Shown: piece after piece, positions 60,303-64,000 of the stretch
Numbering within the stretch: the stretch's first letter is position 1
Layout of the letters: every line of letters starts with the position of its first letter
NCBI RefSeq assembly: GCF_029937755.1
Contig: NZ_JAPYPG010000006.1
Coordinates: 186,001-250,000, forward strand
Length of the DNA stretch: 64,000 bases
Source: Henriciella sp.
GTDB taxonomy: Bacteria > Pseudomonadota > Alphaproteobacteria > Caulobacterales > Hyphomonadaceae
Direction: 5' to 3'
Made by a program: the position numbers and the translations under genes
Notes under the pieces: model-generated
Seen by the model: the letters and a program-made list of their open reading frames with translations, nothing else
Database searches by the model: none
Told to the model about the DNA's origin: nothing

Positions 60303-60775
60303 ACGACGATAACGAACGGCTGCCGAACACCCGTGCCGCAGCGCAGAAGGTACCGCCCAAGCCGCTGCCGCGCCCGCAGGACCCAATCGAACAGGAGTTC
60401 TGGAATCGGTGTCAGGATGGCTATCTCTACTTCCAGCGCTGCGGCAGTTGCAGCACTTTCCGGCACCTGCCGCGTTATATGTGCGCCAAGTGTGGATCAC
60501 CAGAATTTTCGTGGGAGCGCAGCACCGGCAAGGGCACGCTTTTTTCCTGGACCGTCACGCACCAGGCTCTGCACCCGGCCTTTGCCGAAGATCTTCCGTT
60601 CATTGCTGCAGTCGTAGAACTGGAAGAAGGCGTGCGCATGGCCACGCGCCTGATTGATTGCGACCGCGATACGCTGGAGCTGGATCTGCCGGTGGAGCTC
60701 GACTTTGAACCGATCAGCCCCGAGTTTCGCCTGCCCGTTTTCCGCCCTGATATGAACCGGCGCGAGAAAAGATAG
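60299..60775 (+). CDS. DUF35 OB-fold protein with zinc ribbon
   Basis: A 158-residue protein of the Zn-ribbon/OB-fold (ChsH2 C-terminal-like) family. The rubredoxin-like ribbon is [23 protein letters not shown] (about residues 41-64) and the OB fold follows ([37 protein letters not shown]). In steroid degraders it binds Ltp2 or MaoC-type partners and shapes CoA-ester access. GTG start with CAGGAGG upstream, overlapping the thiolase stop. Confidence 0.88.
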   Translation: MNDDNERLPNTRAAAQKVPPKPLPRPQDPIEQEFWNRCQDGYLYFQRCGSCSTFRHLPRYMCAKCGSPEFSWERSTGKGTLFSWTVTHQALHPAFAEDLPFIAAVVELEEGVRMATRLIDCDRDTLELDLPVELDFEPISPEFRLPVFRPDMNRREKR

Positions 60776-60782
60776 GTACGAC

Positions 60783-62033
60783 ATGGATCTCGACTACGGA
60801 CCCGAATATGATGCTTTCCGTCAGGAGATGCGGCTATTCTTGAAGTTGCACGGCCATCGCGCGCCGACTGGGCAGGCCCGCGCCGCTCGTCCCTCTGCCG
60901 AAGCGGTCGAATGGCAGAAGCTGTTGATCGAACATGGCTATACCGCGCGCACGATCCCCAGAGACTATGGCGGCTACGGGTCTGAGCCAGACATCCTCAA
61001 ATCGCGCATCATCGCCGAGGAATTCTCGCGCGCGGGCATTCCCGGCGGACTCGCCAATCAGGGAATATCCATGTTGGTCCCCACCCTGTTGGAACTCGGC
61101 ACCGAGGAACAGAAGCGCCAGTGGGTAGAGCCGACGCTGAAAGGCGAGGTCGTCTGGTGTCAGGGCTATTCGGAGCCCGGCGCGGGATCGGACCTTGCCA
61201 GTCTGAAGACCAGCGCACGAATCGAAAGCGGTGAGTTTGTCATCAACGGCCAGAAAATCTGGACCAGTACTGCGAAGCAGGCGGACATGATCTTCTGCCT
61301 GGTCAGGACCGAACACGACGCGCCCAAGCATGGCGGCATTTCCTATCTGATTTTTTCGATGGATACACCGGGGATCGAGGTGCGGCCATTAAAGACGATG
61401 ACTGGTCATGCGGAATTCAATGAGACCTTCTTTTCTGAGGTACGGGTGCCTGTAGGACAAATTGTCGGCGAGCGGGGCCAGGGCTGGTTCGTTGCCAATG
61501 CAACGCTGGGCCACGAGCGGGGCATGCTGGGCGATCCTGACGCCCTGGAAAATCGCTTCCAGGCTCTTGTGAGGCTGATGAAGGAAGAACGCATCGGCAT
61601 GGGCCGCGCGATCGACAATTCCGTGCTGCGCGATCGGCTGGGCGCGCTTCAGGCCGAAGTGGCTGCGATGAAATGCAACGGAATGCGTATACTTTCGAAC
61701 AGCCTCAAAGGCGAGCCAGGCGGCATGGCGAAGCTGATCGTGAAGCTGCAAAGCTGCGAGCTGGCACACCAGATTTCGGCGCTCGCCATCGACGCAATGG
61801 GCGAGATGGGCATCCTTTATAGCGGTAGCGCGCGCGAGCGGATGAGGGGGACATGGCAATGGAATTACATGTTTCAGCTGGGGCTCATCATCGGTGGCGG
61901 CACCGCGCAGATCCAGAAGAATATCATCGCTGAGCGTGGCCTCGACATGCCGCGCGAACCGAAGCTGCCGAAGATCTCGGGTGCGGCGAAGGGAACGGCA
62001 GACATGTTACGTCAGAAACAGGGGTCAGCCTGA
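60783..62033 (+). CDS. Acyl-CoA dehydrogenase (first of a pair)
   Basis: A 416-residue ACAD flavoprotein. WCQGYSEPGAGSDLASLKTSA and WTSTAKQADMIFCLVRT are the FAD/substrate blocks; the C-terminal helical domain includes GTWQWNYMFQLGLIIGGGTAQIQKNIIAERGLDMPREPK, where the G-G-T-x-Q-I segment binds the FAD pyrophosphate of the partner. Such enzymes in pairs (FadE28/29, FadE26/27 style) form heteromers on steroid side chains. It overlaps the second ACAD gene by one base. Confidence 0.9.
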   Translation: MDLDYGPEYDAFRQEMRLFLKLHGHRAPTGQARAARPSAEAVEWQKLLIEHGYTARTIPRDYGGYGSEPDILKSRIIAEEFSRAGIPGGLANQGISMLVPTLLELGTEEQKRQWVEPTLKGEVVWCQGYSEPGAGSDLASLKTSARIESGEFVINGQKIWTSTAKQADMIFCLVRTEHDAPKHGGISYLIFSMDTPGIEVRPLKTMTGHAEFNETFFSEVRVPVGQIVGERGQGWFVANATLGHERGMLGDPDALENRFQALVRLMKEERIGMGRAIDNSVLRDRLGALQAEVAAMKCNGMRILSNSLKGEPGGMAKLIVKLQSCELAHQISALAIDAMGEMGILYSGSARERMRGTWQWNYMFQLGLIIGGGTAQIQKNIIAERGLDMPREPKLPKISGAAKGTADMLRQKQGSA

Positions 62034-63124
62034 TGGATTTTGGACTTTCTCAAGAGCAGCAGATGCTGCGCGATGCAGTTGCGCGGTGTCTAGCCGATAC
62101 CTGTCCGCTGGAGCATGTCCGCGAATGCTCCGAGCGGGACAATCCAGTTAGCGACAAGGTGCTGGACGCTCTGCAAGGCCTGGGTATTCCCGGGATGATG
62201 ATCCCGGAAGAGCATGGCGGCCTAGGCATGACCCTTCTCGACGCTGCATTAGTTGCAGAGCAGCTCGCCTATGCGGTCGCACCAGTTTCTTTCCTTGCCA
62301 GTCATGTTTTGGCACCCCTCGCACTCAGCGAGGCAGGCAGCGAGGATCAAAAGGTCAGATGGCTGCCGAAGATCGCGAGTGGCGAGGCGCATATAAGTGT
62401 GGCAATTTCCGAAACAGTCGAGGCGCGCGATGGTGCTGGCGTAACCTGCAGGGGTGGCAAACTCGACGGCACGGCGCTGTTTGCGCTGGATTTTGCGGGG
62501 GCTGATGCCTTCCTGGTGGCTGATACCACGGGGCGGTTGCACCTTGTTCCGGCCAACGCATCGGGTCTCGAGAAAATCCCCCTGACGACGATCGACCGGA
62601 CCCGCAGTGTCGGGGAACTGCGCTTCGCACAGGTCACCGCCGAGCCACTGGCCGACGATAGCGGTTTCACTGCCGGGCGCCTGCGCGATGCGGGACGCAT
62701 CCTCCTGGCCGCCGACAGCCTGGGCGCAGGCCAGGCCATGATCGAAAAGGCGGTCGATTATTCTGGACAGCGCGAGCAATTCGGTCGTCTTATCGGTAGC
62801 TTTCAGGCCGTGAAGCACATGTGCGCAGAGATGGCCGCACATCATGAACCATGCCGCTCGCTTATCTGGTACGCCGCGTATGCTTATGAGGCGATGCCGG
62901 AGGATGTATCGCTCGCCGCCTGCCAGGCAAAATCACATACCGGAGACGTCCATCGCTTTGTCGCCCGCACGTCTACCGAGGTGCATGGTGGTATGGGATT
63001 CACCGACCTGGTTGGTCTGCATTACTGGTTCAAACGCATAGGATTCGACCGGCAGGTTCTGGGAGGTCCCGAATCGGCGCGGGCCGAGGCGGCAGTACTG
63101 CAAGGTTGGATCAAGGCCGCATAA
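62033..63124 (+). CDS. Acyl-CoA dehydrogenase (second of a pair)
   Basis: A 363-residue ACAD, shorter and more divergent (FGLSQEQQMLRDAVARCLADTCPLEHVRE, GIPGMMIPEEHGGLGMTLLDAALVAEQL, YSGQREQFGRLIGSFQAVKHMCAEMAAH, VHGGMGFTDLVGLHYWFKR). The pairing of a 416- and a 363-residue ACAD with a 1-base TGATG overlap is the gene order of the alpha2beta2 steroid dehydrogenases, in which one subunit carries the catalytic base. I infer such a complex here. Confidence 0.88.
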   Translation: MDFGLSQEQQMLRDAVARCLADTCPLEHVRECSERDNPVSDKVLDALQGLGIPGMMIPEEHGGLGMTLLDAALVAEQLAYAVAPVSFLASHVLAPLALSEAGSEDQKVRWLPKIASGEAHISVAISETVEARDGAGVTCRGGKLDGTALFALDFAGADAFLVADTTGRLHLVPANASGLEKIPLTTIDRTRSVGELRFAQVTAEPLADDSGFTAGRLRDAGRILLAADSLGAGQAMIEKAVDYSGQREQFGRLIGSFQAVKHMCAEMAAHHEPCRSLIWYAAYAYEAMPEDVSLAACQAKSHTGDVHRFVARTSTEVHGGMGFTDLVGLHYWFKRIGFDRQVLGGPESARAEAAVLQGWIKAA

Positions 63125-63183
63125 GATACTCATTAACGGTGGTTCCCTCGGGACTTGCTGCCTTGTCCGAAAGGAAGATCGAC

Positions 63184-64000
63184 ATGATAGACTGGAATCT
63201 CGGTGACATCCTCGACGCGATCGAGCCAGCCATGCCTCGCAACGCTCCGGCGCTAATACACGGCGACCGGATTATTACCTGGCCCGAAATGTCATCGCGC
63301 TCGAACAATATCGCACGCGCACTGCGTCAACGCGCAAAAAATGGTGCCAAGGTGGCCTTCTACATGCGCAACCGACCTGAATATGGCGAGTTGATGGCGG
63401 CATGCTTCAAGGGTCGATTGACGCATGTGAACATCAATTATCGCTATCGGCCCGAAGAAGTATTTTACATCTTCGACGATTCCGATAGCGAGGTGATCGT
63501 CTACAGCTCTGAATTTCGCGACTGTATTCTTGAGCTCAAGGACAGGCTGAAGAAGGTTCATACCTTCGTCGAAATTGGCGATCCTTCCGAAATAGCGCCT
63601 TTTGCACGTTCTTATGAAACATTGGCGGGTGAGGGAGACGGATCGGCGCTCGGTATCGAACGCTCACCTGACGATCTGCTCTTCATCTATACCGGCGGCA
63701 CAACTGGAATGCCGAAAGGCGTGATGTGGCGGCACGACGACATGCGTAAAGCCCAGCTTGACGCGCAGAAGCTACTTGGCACCGTACCGCAGACACTGGA
63801 AGAAAATGTTGCCCTGATCAAAAATGAGGGACCTGGCAGGCGTACTCTTTCCTCCTGCCCGCTGATGCATGGGACTGGTTTTATTACCGCGATCGGTGCG
63901 CTGATGTCCGGCGGTGCAATTGTTACTCTCTCGGACCCGTCCTTTGATGCCGAAGAACTGTGGCAGACCGTCGATAAGCACAAGGTCGAGAGTATAGCAA
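63184..64000 (+). CDS. Acyl-CoA synthetase (AMP-forming), C-terminus outside window
   Basis: An open frame of 272 codons from ATG 63184 (GAAAGGAAG upstream) that runs off the right edge. The P-loop-like motif YTGGTTGMPKGVMW (about 162-175) and WNLGDILDAIEPAMP, RNRPEYGELMAACFKGRLTHVNINYRY identify an ANL-family ligase of the FadD17/FadD19 kind. It would activate a side-chain acid to its CoA ester for the upstream dehydrogenases. It is 59 bases from the ACAD gene and is most likely in the same operon. Confidence 0.87.
   Translation, partial: MIDWNLGDILDAIEPAMPRNAPALIHGDRIITWPEMSSRSNNIARALRQRAKNGAKVAFYMRNRPEYGELMAACFKGRLTHVNINYRYRPEEVFYIFDDSDSEVIVYSSEFRDCILELKDRLKKVHTFVEIGDPSEIAPFARSYETLAGEGDGSALGIERSPDDLLFIYTGGTTGMPKGVMWRHDDMRKAQLDAQKLLGTVPQTLEENVALIKNEGPGRRTLSSCPLMHGTGFITAIGALMSGGAIVTLSDPSFDAEELWQTVDKHKVESIA

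Overview
The window is a 64 kb alphaproteobacterial chromosome segment. The core genes (SapC-family protein, ATP12 chaperone, a large TonB-dependent receptor, PccB, DUF3667, alphaproteobacterial secreted proteins) suggest a Caulobacterales/Hyphomonadaceae-like aquatic bacterium, or a sphingomonad-like relative. The genus is inferred from gene content only.

Bases 1-31084 are mostly ordinary high-GC chromosome. They hold two tandem small secreted paralogs, nadA, a DUF885 lipoprotein, a SapC-family gene, a DsbD-like reductase with a redoxin, an OppA-like binding lipoprotein, DUF3667, a TonB receptor and two RluA-type pseudouridine synthases. A glucose/sorbosone dehydrogenase-like protein, a three-gene FAD monooxygenase/SnoaL/kinase operon, crcB, a HAD phosphatase, ATP12, several small envelope proteins, pccB and an alkylsulfatase follow. 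An AT-richer trypsin-like protease gene is inserted after pccB. The block ends with tRNA-Ser(GCT).

Bases 31085 to about 50800 form an accessory island beside that tRNA. It begins with two repeat arrays (a 21-bp-period ACAGGGAATT array, and AGTCAT boxes every 11-12 bp with an 18-bp inverted repeat). The translationally coupled DUF3489/DUF2924/large serine recombinase triad follows. Next is a complete type II CBASS anti-phage system: a CD-NTase, an E2-E1 Cap2 and a JAB Cap3 on the minus strand, and a four-TM effector on the plus strand. The divergent promoter carries GTTC-N7-GTTC, the alphaproteobacterial LexA-box pattern. A tyrosine-integrase fossil, a DUF4145 gene with an unknown partner, an IS3 fossil and a PD-(D/E)XK-like nuclease divergent from a C-protein-like regulator come next. 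Then there is a phage-derived ParB-methyltransferase/DUF5681/terminase set. The last part is the wreck of a GHKL ATPase/Dcm/Vsr system, in which one deletion has joined the ATPase gene to the end of the methyltransferase gene. An IS407-like IS3 element inserted into an older IS3 element closes the island.

Bases 50978-54644 hold a compact GT4 glycosyltransferase / methyltransferase / alpha-alpha-toroid protein / methyltransferase cassette of unknown product. Bases 54943-64000 are a catabolic cluster resembling steroid or isoprenoid side-chain degradation: a P450, a divergent FadR-type regulator, and a tightly coupled operon of nitronate monooxygenase-like, Coq4-like, SCP-x thiolase-like, DUF35 OB-fold, two acyl-CoA dehydrogenases and an acyl-CoA ligase that runs off the window.
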